DNA of 64,000 bases from Aurantiochytrium sp. KH105 (GCA_003116975.1 BGKB01000069.1:62001-126000); one strand, 5' to 3'. Counted from the stretch's first letter, positions 30,442 through 41,886 are shown. Numbers and translations are program-made. The notes: generated by a model from the sequence alone, not told the origin.

Positions 30442-31152
30442 AGGTGTCCGTTCGATACGATGAATATGCGGTAAACCGCGTTTATTCTCAGAAATAGCAC
30501 ATGTGCTGACCCCAAAAAATTAAACGATTGCTTTCATTTTTCCTTTCTTTTTCTTCATTGCACTAAATGCAGTGAAACTTTGCTGCAACAGCGAGACGAA
30601 GAAAATGTGCTGTGCACCAAAACTAAAACAAGGCCATACACAGTAAAGGAAAACATGAAAAAAGTTCGACAAAGATCGATAAATCGGAATTGAACGCCAA
30701 CTGATGAGTTGGCGAGCAAAATGTATAGAGTAGAAAAAAAAAGAAGAACCGAGACGCCTGCCTGCGGGGAAGACGTCTGGCAAAGAGAGAGTTTGGTCAT
30801 ATTGCCAAAAATGGTGACAGGCAAGCGAGCGCAAGTCCTCACGGCAATGAGGTTCGTCACAAAGTGCTTGTCGTCTGTCAGAAAGAGGGGATTGGAAAAA
30901 GGTAAGGAGAATCGCAAGTTGCGCTCTCCTTTTTTGCAATGCAATGCAATGCGATGCGATACGCGAGCGATTTGATGCAAAGGGAGTTTGACCTCTTTGA
31001 CGTTTTTCGCTCCGAAGCATCGCAACGATAGAATGAAAAGAAAGGGTTGGGTGGGATGTACAGGGACCGATTCGGTTACGAATCAGAACGGGTGAATGGC
31101 CAACATGTGCAACGCTACAGTAGTCTTATGCCGCCACAGCAGCGGAGACAAC
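30442..31152. other. Intergenic, no gene seen
   Basis: 711 bp between convergent genes, AT-rich (30500-31030). Contains a short ATGCA/ATGCG repeat at about 30937-30960. No gene supported. Confidence 0.5.
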
Positions 31153-31953
31153 TTAGGCGAGAAGCACACGACGGCGAATGGTGCGCCAAAAAGACTTTGG
31201 GAGAAGCGATCGCGAGGAGCGCATCTCACACTGTGAACCATGGGCATCAGGGCAGACGCACTGACGCTTCATCTTGCCGTTGACGGTACCTGCCATGGCT
31301 GCTGCGTCTGCGGCCTGGGACGCAGACGCGGTCACAACAAAGTCCGTTTGCTTGGGGCCTTGGGGCACGGCGCGGCGGGCCTTTTGTGCGGCATTACTGG
31401 GAGAGCTGGCGGGGGGCAGACGCTTGAGCGGGCCGTTCGCCATGACCACGGGGTCTTCGTCCTGCGACTTGCTCGCGCTAGAGCCGGAGCGGGAGCTAAA
31501 GCTTGCTGCGAAGCTGGCGCCAAAGCTTGCGACCGAGCTGGCGCTTGCGGTGCTGCCGGAGCGCGAGACGGAGGCGCCGGGTCCTTCGAGGAGGTCGCGG
31601 ACCTCCTGAAGCATCTTTGTCACCTGGGCGCCGTCGTTAAGGCGCTCGAGGACGTCCTCGCGAAGCGTGGAGCGCCGGCGGGTGCGCGTCCGCTTCGAGT
31701 TCTCCTGGGGCTGTGCGTTTTCCCCGTACACGTTGTCCCAGAGGCGCGCCAAGTACCCGGTGGCGGGGCGGGGCGGCACGGGGACCTTGCTTGCGTTCTC
31801 GCTGCGCGCCACCTCTTCGTCCAGCTCTGCGGCCGCCGCCGTCATCCTCTTGTGCTGCTGCTGCTGCTCCAGCTGCCTCGCGCGCTGCGCCAACATGGCC
31901 TTGGCCACGGCGACGCCCTGCTGTTCTCGCGCCATGCCGACGAGCGCGACCAT
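31153..31953 (-). CDS. Hypothetical Ser/Ala-rich protein with N-terminal coiled coil
   Basis: 266 residues from the ATG at 31953. Residues 1-60 are helical with a Gln run (ARQLEQQQQHKRM...AELDEEVA), then PPRPATGYLARLWDNVYGEN, a basic SKRTRTRRRSTLREDV, a helical LNDGAQVTKMLQEVRDLLEG and a long Ser/Ala-rich linker. The C-terminus is Cys-containing (KRQCVCPDAHGSQCEMRSSR) and basic. The WDNVY/RRRSTLRE blocks look conserved in style, but I recognise no family. The upstream (TCTGC)n repeat at 31967-31994 abuts the start. Confidence 0.5.
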   Translation of the reverse strand: MVALVGMAREQQGVAVAKAMLAQRARQLEQQQQHKRMTAAAAELDEEVARSENASKVPVPPRPATGYLARLWDNVYGENAQPQENSKRTRTRRRSTLREDVLERLNDGAQVTKMLQEVRDLLEGPGASVSRSGSTASASSVASFGASFAASFSSRSGSSASKSQDEDPVVMANGPLKRLPPASSPSNAAQKARRAVPQGPKQTDFVVTASASQAADAAAMAGTVNGKMKRQCVCPDAHGSQCEMRSSRSLLPKSFWRTIRRRVLLA

Positions 31954-32054
31954 CTCTCTTCCGTCTTCTGCTCTGCTCTGCTCTGCTCTGCTCTACTTCG
32001 CCGTCGCGTCTAGTCTATCCTGCCTCGCTCGCTCGCCGTCCGTCTGTCTGTCCT

Positions 32055-32056
32055 CG

Positions 32057-32088
<32 letters not shown>

Positions 32089-32090
32089 TG
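32055..32090. repeat. (GTGC)n microsatellite
   Basis: About nine perfect tetranucleotide units. No supported ORF. Confidence 0.9.
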
Positions 32091-33909
32091 GATGCTCGAG
32101 TTGGTTTCTGGTTTGGGGTTTGCCTTCTCCGCGCGGCGCCTCGCGCAAGCGAGCCGAAGCAAGGAAAGAATAGGGCAGGAAAGGGGGGAAAGCAGGTGGA
32201 GCAAGCAGGAAGCGAGCCCTTGCACCGCCTCTGCTTGCCGTCTGTCCCTCTGACGCTCGACTTCTTCCGCCTCGATTCCGCTGTTGCCGCCGGTCGACAG
32301 GCGTTCTCAGAGAACCGCCTCGAGGCACAGCGGGAGCCGGCACCCCCGCACCATGCCCCGCACCCGGGCGGCTGCGGGGCCGCACCGCGGGAAGGCAGGC
32401 AGGCAGGCAGGCAGGCCGAACAGGCGAAGGAATCGCGAAGGCCCGGACGCCGCTGCCGGGAGCGACGGCGATAGATAGCGACAGCGGCCGGCTGCGACGG
32501 CACCGCAAAGCTTGAGTCGCGATGCGGGGCAGGGCGAGGCGAGGCGAGGCGAGGCGCGGAGAGGAGGGACGAGGCGGAGCGCCAGCGCGGCGAGGCGCGG
32601 CGCGCAAACAGACCCGTGGCCGGCGAGGCGCGGCGAGGCTCGACCACAGTGCGCACTGGTCGAGAACGCCGCGGGGCACACCGTGGACAAACAAAGTACG
32701 AGCGTTGGCTGTGAGGGTCGGCAGCGCCGCCAGTGCAGACCCATCGCTGCCGTCTCCAAGCGCCCCAGGGCACGTGACGCTCTCGCGCACGTTCGTTTGG
32801 AGACCGTCGTCGCGTCGCAAGTCTCGCCACCGCCTCCTCACTTTTCTCCGCCTCCTCGCGCCTCGCCGACCACCGTGCCCGTGTCCCTGCACCGCGTGCG
32901 CGCGCGGTGCGCTCCCGCGCGCCGGGGGCCGTTCGGAAAGCGGCGGCGAGCCTCGATCGATGGCCGGCCGCAGCCGGGTGGGTGGATGGATGGATGGTGG
33001 CAGTCGACGCACCATGGCGCGCGCGAGGAGCCCTATTTGTCTAAGCCTGCTGCTAAAAAGTTTAGCGATGATTTATTTGCTTGTTTTGGTGGTATAAACA
33101 AGTAGAGGGCTTCCAGACTTCCAGACGCACGGCACGCGCAGTGCGAGGGGGCCTGGCCGCGAGCCTGGCGCGGCGCGGCTGGGCGGGGCGGGGCGGGGCG
33201 AGGCGGCGCAGGGTCCGGCGGGGCGGGCGCGGAGGCAGACGGCCGCGCCTCGCCGGCCAGGGCAGGGCAGTGCGCCGGGGCACGACGAAGCGAGGGCGGC
33301 GCGGGGGGCAGGCCGGGGCAAATGGCCCGCGGGAAACCGCCCGACCAGGCTCCGGGAAGCTGCTATAGCTTGGGGTCTGCTTCACGGCCAGCTTCGTTGA
33401 GGCGCACGCTGCGGGAGAGGTAGCTTTCAACCCCAAGCTGTGCGGGGCTGGTTCTTGGGGGACTGTGGAGGGCTAGCTTGCAAGCCTCCCGCATCTAGCT
33501 TGGGAACCTAGGAGGGGCTTCCCGCGATCAGCTTGGCGTAGCTCCCCACAAGCGGATTCGCGGAAAGCAATCTGCTTGGCGTACAGCTTTCAGATCGCGC
33601 CGGTCAGCTCCTGGCAGGAAGCGGGGCCTGGTGCTAGGCCGGAGCGGCCCAAGCAGCCTGGCCGAGCTGCAGCTCAGTCGGCCGGCAGAATGAGTGTATG
33701 CGATGGTCTTCATTGCCCTTGCTCCAAGGAAGGCCGACTAACGTCAGCGTGTGCGCTTGCTGCTAGCTGCCTGATTATAACGGTCTCCTTTTTTCCACAC
33801 AACACACACCCAAACGCGCGCCGCTTTCTCCAACCCTAGCGAGTCGCCCGCGTAAAACGTGCACCCAAGCACGCATGCGCGTCAGCAGCCAGACCAATCG
33901 CGCAATCGA

Positions 33910-33974
33910 CCAACCAACCAACCAACCAACCAACCAACCAACCAACCAACCAACCAACCAACCAACCAACCAAC
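33910..33974. repeat. (CCAA)n microsatellite
   Basis: About 16 perfect CCAA units, the longest simple repeat in the window. The antisense reading gives the spurious VGWL ORFs. Confidence 0.95.
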
Positions 33975-36900
33975 GATAAACTATACGCATGTATACGTGC
34001 CCGCGGCTCCAGGAAGGTGGGCGGGCCACCAGCCATGGCCTCCCGGCCGGGAAATGCCAGCTAGCTCGGCGTCGCGCAGCGCAGCTCCCTTTGACCTGCC
34101 CGTCGCAGCTATTTTCAGAAAGAAAACGTAATCACATCAACAAGCAGAATCGCTCGCGCGGTCTCGCTCGGCCTTCCGTCTGACTCTGTCCATGAAGGAA
34201 GGCCTCCTTGCCTCCGACGATTGCTTTACACTTCCTCTCTCTCCCGGGCGGAATACTTGCTTGCTAGCTTGCGCAGCTTCGCTGCATCTTGCTGCAGCTT
34301 GCTTGTACTTGCTTGCTGGCTCTGGATTCCTCGCCTACTCCAGCTTGCCAGCTTGCTTGCGCTGCAGGCTGGCTGTGATTGGCTGTGATGGTCGGGCTGA
34401 CCGGGCGATGACGGAGAGGCGCTGACTCACTGATCAAGCACGGCGCGCGCGATGTAGAATTTTCACCTCGCTCCGCCGACCAGCACGCCGCGAGCTCAAG
34501 GCGGGGGATCCCGAGCCCAGCACGGTCGGCGGCGCGGGGGAGGGCTGGTGAGAGGCAGGGTCGGTTTGTGGGCCTGGCCTGGCCCGGCCGGGTCGGCGAG
34601 CCAGGAATGGCATGCAGGCAGGCAGCCAGTAAGGCGCCGCCGCCGGCCGCACTGCTGCTGCGGTCTGTTGTGCACCGCGTGCGCGTGGTGTCTGTCTGTC
34701 TGTCAAGCGAGCCGCCGCTGCAGCATCTGAAGGCGGTCGCGCGATTCCCACCCAGCACGCCTCGCAGGTCACACTGTGGGCCCCGCCGCCCTGCACACAG
34801 AACGAGCAGTGCTCGCAGCGTGCATCGCGCAGCAAGCAGCCACCGTGGACAACTTGCCGCTAGTGGCACGAAGGCAAGCAGGCAAGCAAGCAGCCCTCGT
34901 CCAAAACTGCCTCCTCATTCCTCGCTCCATCCCTCGCTCGCTCGCCGAGCCATGCCGCCGCCGCAACGCCTCACCTCCTCCCTCGTCCGGTCTCTGGCCG
35001 GCGGCCGAACCTTGCCCGGCTGCGCTGGCGTCATCGAGACAAGTACAGCAGCCGCGACTGCCGGGAGGCAGCTACACAGCCGAGCCGCGCCAGAGTTACC
35101 CGCAGCCCCTCCCTCCCCGGGGGCCCTTGGCGCTGATGGCCCCGTCTTGGAGAGCGCGCTGGAGACGAACGCCGCGGCGCCGCGCAAGGGCGCGGGAAGG
35201 CGCCGTCAGCCGCCGCGCGGCGATGGCGCAGCTGGAGCCGGAGGCTTGCGGGTGCTGTCGCGCCTGTGAGCGCTCGGCGGGGCGCGGCAGGGTGCGGTCT
35301 GTTGGCTGCGATTGTGCGTGCGCGTGTGTGCGGCGCGCGGGCGAACGCTGGGATGCGCGGCGGGCTTCTCGAGGCCGCGGGTCGAAACGAGACGAGACGA
35401 GACGAAACGAGACGCGACGCGGCGGGCGATGCAGCTGCAGGCAGGCAGGCAGTCGGGCAGGCAGCGCTGTGCTGCGTGCGGCCGCTGCGACGGTTCGGAG
35501 TGGAGTCGAGCCAATCGGCCGATCAAGCAAGCTACTGCAGCATGCGGAGCGAGACAAACACCAACGGACAAGTGATCTGGGGCGGCGTTACGTGCTACGT
35601 CAACCTACCTACCTACCGACGCGGCGAACGTGCGACCAAGGCTGGACATCGCGGTCCGTCCACGACGGTGCGCGCTGCTGCTTTATTCGCACCTTCGCGC
35701 TTGCACCAATCAATCAAACGATCGATCGATCGACCGAACTATCACTCAAATTCGATGGTCGATCGCAGTCGATCAATCCTTGTTGATCGTGGGCAGCTGC
35801 AGCCAGCACGAAAGGGGCCAAGGCCGATCCCGCTGGCCGATCAGTCGTAGCAGTCGTGCGTGCGTTCTGCAGGCAATCAAGCAAAGCAACCGAGCAACCA
35901 AGCAACCAAGCGACAAGGAGCGCGCCGAGTACAGACAAACAGACAGACAGACAGCAGCAGGGTAGATGATCGTGACGGCGGTCGTGACGACAGCCGGGCG
36001 GCGCGGTGACCGGCCACGCGCCCACGTGCACGTGCCGTCGTGGAGTCGATGGCGATCAAGTCGTCGCAGCTACATCGCAAAACCGCAGCTACACACCACA
36101 CTGTGGAAGCCGCTGTGGAACATGCTGGATCCCAATTTTCCCAACGCGCCCACGCCGCCGCCCCCGAACCGCGCGCGAGCGAGCCGCAGCCGTGCGCCAC
36201 GGCGCGCGCCCGCCGTGCCGCGCGCAACGCCGGCGCAACCTCGCACGCCGGGCGGCACCGCACGAGGCCTCGCCGCCCCAGAAAGACTCAGGGCGCGCCC
36301 TTGAGGCACTGCGGTTGCGGGCCGGGCGGGCCGGGAGGCGAATTCGAGGCCGAATACGCGCTTCGGCCTCGCTCGAAGGTATAGGTGCAAGAACTAACCT
36401 GGTTCTATTACTTCACCTCTAGCTGTTTCCCGCGCCTAGGCTAGGTCTATATATACTTCTTCTCCACCCACGCCAGGGAGACAAGAACCGCCGCGTCCTG
36501 CTCGCCACGTACTCCGCCACGTACAATGTCGGCTTTCGCGATCATCATGGGGAGACAACGAATGCAGAAAAGGGGGGTCGGCCGGGACAGCGGCCCGTAC
36601 GAGGGACCTCGAGAAGCGCCCTGCGTCAAAGTGCCGGCACGGCCTGGGAGGCGCCAGAGAGCACGCGAGAACCGTCCGCCTCGAAGGTGGGGGCGCCAGG
36701 ATGCGGCACGCGGGTAGACGGGCGCGGCGGCGAGGCCCGGACGTCGCGGAAAACTCACAAGCTTGGACGCCGGACGTTCCCTTCCGCCGCTCCCAGCGCG
36801 CGACTGACTGCGAGCGCTTGCCCGCGTCCGTGGCACCGTCGAGGCTTGACTTGACACCACCACTGTGTACTACAGCATAGCATGCCTTTGGTACTATCCT

Positions 36901-37077
36901 TGCATACATACTACATGTAATAGGCAGCACAGCAGCAGGCGGTCAGCCGGCCCGAAGAGGCTGCCCCGCCAACAAAGGCGCAACACAGACAAGATCTCCG
37001 CGCGCGAGATCGAGCAGCGAGCGAGCGAGCGAGCGAGCGACGGTCGAGAGAAGAAAGGCCTTCCTTCCCGCGCGGCC

Positions 37078-37719
37078 ATGACCTGGTCGCTGCAGACGAT
37101 GGAGTCCTTCGCCAAGGCGGTGCAACAGCTCCGTACCGCAGCACCCAGTGGGTCCGTGGAGGCCGTCGAGGACGCAGAGGCCGTGCTTCTTTTGCATACG
37201 AGCAAGTCGCGAAAATACTTTATCGCCGGAAAAGAGTACACGCACAGAGGCCTCATCCTCAAACGGCTTCACGCCTCACGCGCATGGAGTGCGCCGGTCC
37301 CTGTCCACGTGAGCAACGCTCCCAAGCGCAAGCTTGGAAACGGCAAAGTCGCTGTCATCTTTCTTCAAGATTGCCTCCTTGAAAGCTTTAGCAAGTCAGG
37401 CCGTCTGTACATTGACCCCGCTAAGCCGGGCGTCGCTCGAGGCTTCTTTGACTCCGGGGCGCCCACCACGCTCAGCGGTTGTATCGTAGAGATCGACGAG
37501 ACGCGTAGCCATCACAACGCACGCCAGTCCTTTGTCATTCCAAGCACACGTAGGCGAGACTCTTTGTCCTCCACAACGTCCACGAGTTCCGCCGCTTCCG
37601 ATGCCGCACTTTATCGAGAAAAAGTGCAATCCTACATGGACACAGAAGTGGCTTGGATCAGCTCCTTGCGAGGCGAGCTTGATCTCCTCTTCACATCTTG
37701 CAGCATGGTTGAGCCGTGA
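37078..37719 (+). CDS. Hypothetical protein, 213 residues
   Basis: An intact ORF from the ATG at 37078 (MTWSLQTMESFAKAVQQLRT). The N-terminal half looks like a compact domain: DAEAVLLLHTSKSRKYFIAG, KEYTHRGLILKRLHASRAWS, VAVIFLQDCLLESFSKSGRL and SGCIVEIDETRS. A Ser/Thr-rich linker follows (RRRDSLSSTTSTSSAASDAA), then a short C-terminal helix. Composition is typical of a real protein, unlike the surrounding repeat ORFs. I do not recognise the family. The (GAGC)n run lies directly upstream. Confidence 0.6.
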   Translation: MTWSLQTMESFAKAVQQLRTAAPSGSVEAVEDAEAVLLLHTSKSRKYFIAGKEYTHRGLILKRLHASRAWSAPVPVHVSNAPKRKLGNGKVAVIFLQDCLLESFSKSGRLYIDPAKPGVARGFFDSGAPTTLSGCIVEIDETRSHHNARQSFVIPSTRRRDSLSSTTSTSSAASDAALYREKVQSYMDTEVAWISSLRGELDLLFTSCSMVEP

Positions 37720-38032
37720 AAGTCTGCGGCACCATTGGTAAACGTTTTGTTCATTAACTTTCAGGTTGTATCCTCTTTCTTTTTTCCCCCTTGCTTTCCG
37801 AATGTTCCAGATCCTATGTTTCATTGATTATGCAATAGAGAGGCCTAAAGTAAAGCATGCATCCACCACATCATTTCATCGATGAGACGAAGTCTTGTTC
37901 TTCTTCCTCCTCTTCATCTTCTTGTTTTGGCTCTGTGGTGTCTATGCCATGCCATATCCAGCCACGCTGACTGTGTGAGAGTGCGCAGAATAATAATTGA
38001 CACAGAAACGTTTCTTGTTCTTATGGATCATC
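37720..38032. other. Short convergent intergenic region
   Basis: 313 bp between two convergent stops, AT-richer with CTTCTTCCTCC tracts. No gene seen. Confidence 0.5.
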
Positions 38033-38842
38033 CTATCGTCGCTGCGCGCCCGACGCTTGCCAGTGCCGATGCGTAGTATAAAGTGTGGTTCCTGGCATGT
38101 GCTGTTTAAAGTTTTGCAAAATGAGCACGTCATCACCTGTAGACTTGCTCGCGGACGAGGCGCGCGAGCGCGTGCTCGCAAGACCAGACCGCTTAAGACT
38201 CTTTGCAATCGCAAGAGTGTCAAGCCCACGTGCGAAATCGCCCTTTTCCTTGTCAAATGTCGGCACCGCGCGTGGGCGAACCGCCATGCTGCCTTGTGGA
38301 ATAGGCCCGCCAAACGGTGCCGCGGCATTCTCTTGCAGACGTTCAACCTTTTGCACGGAGCGCCCAGAAGTCGGCGCCGAAACTCCGCTGACACCGTCCT
38401 GGTACGAGGTTCGCCATTGCGATGGCTCGAGACCTCCTGGCGAGGCTTGGAGAACTGCGTTCGACGACCTGTGAACACTTTGTTGCTGCGAGAGCCGACG
38501 TTGCGTTGTACGTGCGTCTTGACCTACAAGAAAGCCGTCTTCGACGCGCACGTTTGTGCTTTGTTTCGAGTCGCTCGCAAAAGTCTTGCGCCGATTCAGA
38601 GGCACCATATTTCCTGCCCAGTCTACATCCTCGGGACGAAGTTGCGCCAAGGCGTCTTCAGCCTGGTTTCCACCGTGCAAAAGGTTTCGCGTCGAAGCAA
38701 CTTCCCGACTTGCGCGCCCCGCGCCTGGCAATGTCGCGAGCTCGTGATCAACGCTCTTGCCGCTTCCGACCGTTGTTGCGTAGCTCGTTCGCCCGTCAAG
38801 CCTGTGCAGCGCCCACTCGCGCTGCAGTTCGCTGCGCTCCAT
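38033..38842 (-). CDS. Hypothetical basic protein, 269 residues
   Basis: The ORF is open from 39247, but that first ATG lies only 29 bp from the stop of the upstream beta-helix gene and the added 135 residues look non-coding. I therefore prefer the ATG at 38842 (MERSELQREWALHRLDGRTS). Recognisable-looking segments are YATTVGSGKSVDHELATLPG, ALAQLRPEDVDWAGNMVPLN, RRKTFASDSKQS, SQWRTSYQDGVSGVSAP and TLYTTHRHWQASGAQRR. The polar, Ser/Thr/Arg-rich composition with repeated 'TSY' motifs is reminiscent of axonemal microtubule-associated proteins, but that is speculation. Antisense ORFs of similar length exist; this strand was chosen on composition. Confidence 0.45.
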   Translation of the reverse strand: MERSELQREWALHRLDGRTSYATTVGSGKSVDHELATLPGAGRASREVASTRNLLHGGNQAEDALAQLRPEDVDWAGNMVPLNRRKTFASDSKQSTNVRVEDGFLVGQDARTTQRRLSQQQSVHRSSNAVLQASPGGLEPSQWRTSYQDGVSGVSAPTSGRSVQKVERLQENAAAPFGGPIPQGSMAVRPRAVPTFDKEKGDFARGLDTLAIAKSLKRSGLASTRSRASSASKSTGDDVLILQNFKQHMPGTTLYTTHRHWQASGAQRR

Positions 38843-39276
38843 CTCCTCCTCGGCGTGCGCCCGCCCACGCGCAGCACGGAAGAGCAAGGCGCCTCCTCGA
38901 CGCCCCGCTCGGCTATGGGGAACTCCCGGTCGCAGGGCGAATGTCTTGCTCGGGCGGCTATTGATGCAGTTTGTCTTGCGCGCAGGAGTTTCTCTTCTCG
39001 TGCTCGGGTTCGGGGTCGCGCGCTGCTCCGGCAAGAAATGATGAAGAAATAGAGAACCGTTGAGCGCTGCTGGGTGGGGGGAATGTGAGCTGTTCAGAGT
39101 TCGCGACGCCAAGCAAGACCCGTCTGCGCTGCTATGTCGTTCAAAAGGAAGCTCTGCCCCGATTTTTCGATAGGAAGAAGCAGTACTTTGCAGTTTGAAG
39201 TGCAAGGGCCCTTCGAATACGGATATCAGAAAACGAAACCAAAGCATATCATGTTCTGAGCGAAGTTTTCTCCTAC

Positions 39277-41886
39277 CTACTTTATTGCGAGCTCGATCGA
39301 GGGTCCATCATCGAGTCCTAGAAGCTTGCGCGCCTGGTCAATCACCGCAGGTACTGCCGGCCAAGACGCGTACGCGGTCCCCGAATCATAGCCGAGACGT
39401 ACAAGATCCGGCATCGACATCCCACAGGCCTGCGCAGATGTTGTCCCCTGCGGGGTAAAGATGCGATTGTTGCCGAGACGTGTGCATGTGTTTTCTTCGA
39501 GCTTGCACCCGCACGGGAACTCAACGTACGCGTCGTCTCGAAGCATAATAACTGTATTGCCCAAAAATTGGTCTTGCTCGCCCGCCTGCGTCACATCTTG
39601 CCCCGCAACTGCACCCTTTCCACGAAGGTACGCATAAAGATTGTCGTGATGCGAATTCGAGTGCCCGAAGAAGTCCGTCTTGAGCCCGTTTTCAGCATAG
39701 ACAAACACATTGTGGTGCGTGTTGAAGCCTTGCGAGCCGTCATCCGTATCGACAGCTTCCTGACTGTAGTAGCTACCCAGCATAAAGTTACCCCGCAACT
39801 CATCGGCCGCCTTTTTGCTAAATACATAGCGGCCCGTCGCCGCGTCAAAACTATGCGCGAATGGCTGCCGATCCCACGCGTTAAAAGGTCCGTGGTCACC
39901 TGTTTCCTTGACCGTGTTGAAAAGGAGATTTCCCTCAAAAACGTTGGCGCCGCCAAAGCCGTCGTTCAGATTGATGCCCGCGCGCGGGGCGCGAAAAAAT
40001 ACATTGTTTTGCACGAGCGACTCCATGGCCTTGCCATGGAAAAGAAAGGATGTCTGCTTCATAAAGAGTCCGCATCCATAGCCAACATTGTTCCGCAGCA
40101 CAGAGCCGCGTGGCTGGTTACCCGCAGTTCCGTTCCAGCCCATGCCCCACGCGCTCGGTAGTGTTTCGCCTTCCGTCTCGCCAAGAAGCGAAATGGCGTT
40201 ACCTCCAAGCAGGTGGAAATCAGAATTCTGGATCAGCAGCCCTCGCGCAAATCCACGCACGTGGATTGCATTTCCGTCCAAATTCTCAAACACGCAAGAG
40301 TCCACTTTGGTGTCGCGCGTGCCTCGGAGCATGACCGCTGCAAGCGTGCTCAGGCCCCAGTCACCACCAGACACCATGGTGTGATTGTCGAGATATGTAA
40401 GTCGCGTGTCGCGAAAGCCGAGGCCCAAGATGTGCAAGTCCGTTACCGGGTTGGCCTGGTCTCCCGTGGCCTCCACCAGAGTACGCACCGTGGGAATCTC
40501 TACCGTTCCAGGGGCCGACGGCGCACCGGCGGAGCTCACGTACAGGATTTGCTGTGTTTTTGCATCCCAAAAGAACTCGTTGTCGGCATCGAGCTCCTCC
40601 CGCAGATTTTCCACGAAAAACGCTTCGCCCGTGTTCCCTCCCCGCGCATCCTGAAAACCTCCGCGACCGAGCATGATATGCGACGCATTGCTTTTCGCGG
40701 CGTCCACTTCAAAGGCCCATGATGCCCAGTGGTCCTTGTGCCATGCATGCACGATGGCCCCATCGAGCGATTTATACGGCCCATTCGGAAGCATTTCAGA
40801 GTTGATCTCGATGCCAGCGGGAAAACGCACCAAACATCGCGGCGGAGGACGCGTGCCGCCCCAACACCCAAGTCCACACCAGTACCCAGCTGGTGGATCA
40901 TAATCGCGGCACGTGCCCCCGACGCCAATCTGATATTCGTGATATGCAGTCCCTACCTCGCGTTGCGGGCTTTCCACTGTGATCTGGCGCCAGTTGGCCT
41001 GATGCTTGGTTGGCTGTTCCGGCTCGATCCACGTGCCCACCAGATTGCTTCCAAAACCGTCGCGCGGATCGACCACTGCGGCGCCCTGCTGCTTGCCTTT
41101 GCAGTGATACCCTGAAGGAAGAGGCGCGTCCGAGGTGCATCCGTTCGGATAGCGCGCGCGGACAGCACGTTCGCCATTAATGCGTAGACCCGTCGCCTCG
41201 CGAATGCCAAGACCGGCAACATCCAACGTCCATACATTTGCCTGCGTGGGATGTTGCTGCCAGGTTCTGTTTGATTTTCCGCCAAATGGCACGGCGATTG
41301 CGCCCGAGAGCCAAACCTCTTCGCCATTGTAATTTTGCAGCGTCAAATGAGAATCGCGTGGGCCAAGTTGCAAAGTGTCACGGAAATAATGGCGCCCTTG
41401 TCGAAAGACGATGCCATACATTGCATCTTCAGAGGCAGTCATTCGAACGCTACGGATGACGTCGAGCGCGTGCGCTGCTGTGGCAAACGGTTTTTCAATC
41501 GATCCGTCGTTGTCCTTGTCCGAGCCGCCATTGGCATCGACAAAGTAGGAGCGCCGCTTGGTGGGAATCTCGAAGCGCGGTTGAAAGCTCGCCGGGGCGT
41601 CCTTGGGGACCTCGGCCTCTGGGCATTGCATTTCGCCATCCGGAAGGCCGCCTGGCGTGTTGAGCTCCTTGACGAGTTCCTGGAAAAAGGATTTAGGACG
41701 AAATGGTTGAATCTTCAAGGCGAACTCGACCGCCAGCTTGCGAATAGCGCAATCAAACTCCCGCGGCGCCTTGTCCGCCGCGTCTCCTCGTACATTTGCT
41801 GCTTCGCCAACTCGCCGGCCCATTGTGGCGGCCAGCGTCAAAACCAAAACCAGCACCGCTCCGATGAGGCGGAGCTTGGGCCGCAT
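39277..41886 (-). CDS. Secreted right-handed beta-helix protein
   Basis: An 869-residue intact ORF. The signal peptide is clear (MRPKLRLIGAVLVLVLTLAA). A Cys-containing N-terminal region follows, then the usual entry motif of parallel beta-helix carbohydrate-active proteins, SYFVDANGGSDKDNDGSIEK followed by PFATAAHALDVIRS. The middle has Trp- and Cys-rich segments (YWCGLGCWGGTRPPPRC). Turn-like repeats typical of beta-helix coils follow: VDSCVFENLDGNAIHVRG, GLLIQNSDFHLLGGNAIS, SVLRNNVGYGC, LVQNNVFFRAPRAGINLNDG, NVFEGNLLFNTV. Relatives act on or bind polysaccharides, as lyases or epimerases. Catalytic residues cannot be assigned. With the GH3 enzyme it fits an osmotrophic lifestyle. Confidence 0.85.
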   Translation of the reverse strand: MRPKLRLIGAVLVLVLTLAATMGRRVGEAANVRGDAADKAPREFDCAIRKLAVEFALKIQPFRPKSFFQELVKELNTPGGLPDGEMQCPEAEVPKDAPASFQPRFEIPTKRRSYFVDANGGSDKDNDGSIEKPFATAAHALDVIRSVRMTASEDAMYGIVFRQGRHYFRDTLQLGPRDSHLTLQNYNGEEVWLSGAIAVPFGGKSNRTWQQHPTQANVWTLDVAGLGIREATGLRINGERAVRARYPNGCTSDAPLPSGYHCKGKQQGAAVVDPRDGFGSNLVGTWIEPEQPTKHQANWRQITVESPQREVGTAYHEYQIGVGGTCRDYDPPAGYWCGLGCWGGTRPPPRCLVRFPAGIEINSEMLPNGPYKSLDGAIVHAWHKDHWASWAFEVDAAKSNASHIMLGRGGFQDARGGNTGEAFFVENLREELDADNEFFWDAKTQQILYVSSAGAPSAPGTVEIPTVRTLVEATGDQANPVTDLHILGLGFRDTRLTYLDNHTMVSGGDWGLSTLAAVMLRGTRDTKVDSCVFENLDGNAIHVRGFARGLLIQNSDFHLLGGNAISLLGETEGETLPSAWGMGWNGTAGNQPRGSVLRNNVGYGCGLFMKQTSFLFHGKAMESLVQNNVFFRAPRAGINLNDGFGGANVFEGNLLFNTVKETGDHGPFNAWDRQPFAHSFDAATGRYVFSKKAADELRGNFMLGSYYSQEAVDTDDGSQGFNTHHNVFVYAENGLKTDFFGHSNSHHDNLYAYLRGKGAVAGQDVTQAGEQDQFLGNTVIMLRDDAYVEFPCGCKLEENTCTRLGNNRIFTPQGTTSAQACGMSMPDLVRLGYDSGTAYASWPAVPAVIDQARKLLGLDDGPSIELAIK

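Larger units (their letters stand above)
31954..37077. other. Five-kilobase microsatellite-rich, gene-poor region
   Basis: No supported gene in 5.1 kb. Repeats include (TCTGC)n 31967-31994, (GTGC)n 32055-32090, (AGGC)n 32396-32416, (GAGGC)n about 32535-32560, (CCAA)n 33910-33974, (GAGAC)n about 35387-35420, short CATA/CGAT runs and (GAGC)n about 37013-37040. A cluster of AGCTTGG motifs in both orientations lies at 33367-33575, including a perfect 10-bp inverted pair at 33367-33376 and 33430-33439. Long ORFs on both strands are Arg/Ala/Pro/Ser-rich and follow the repeats. Confidence 0.55.

Noticed and set aside
31993..33015. 340-codon minus ORF
   Set aside because: Built from tetranucleotide repeats, giving THARTHARTH-type peptides; no domain.
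33367..33439. 10-bp inverted repeat AGCTTGGGGT / ACCCCAAGCT
   Set aside because: Short with a 53-bp spacer among many AGCTTGG copies; no element boundaries or ORF.
38843..39247. N-terminal extension of the 38033 hypothetical protein
   Set aside because: Its ATG would be 29 bp from the neighbouring gene's stop and the peptide has non-coding composition.
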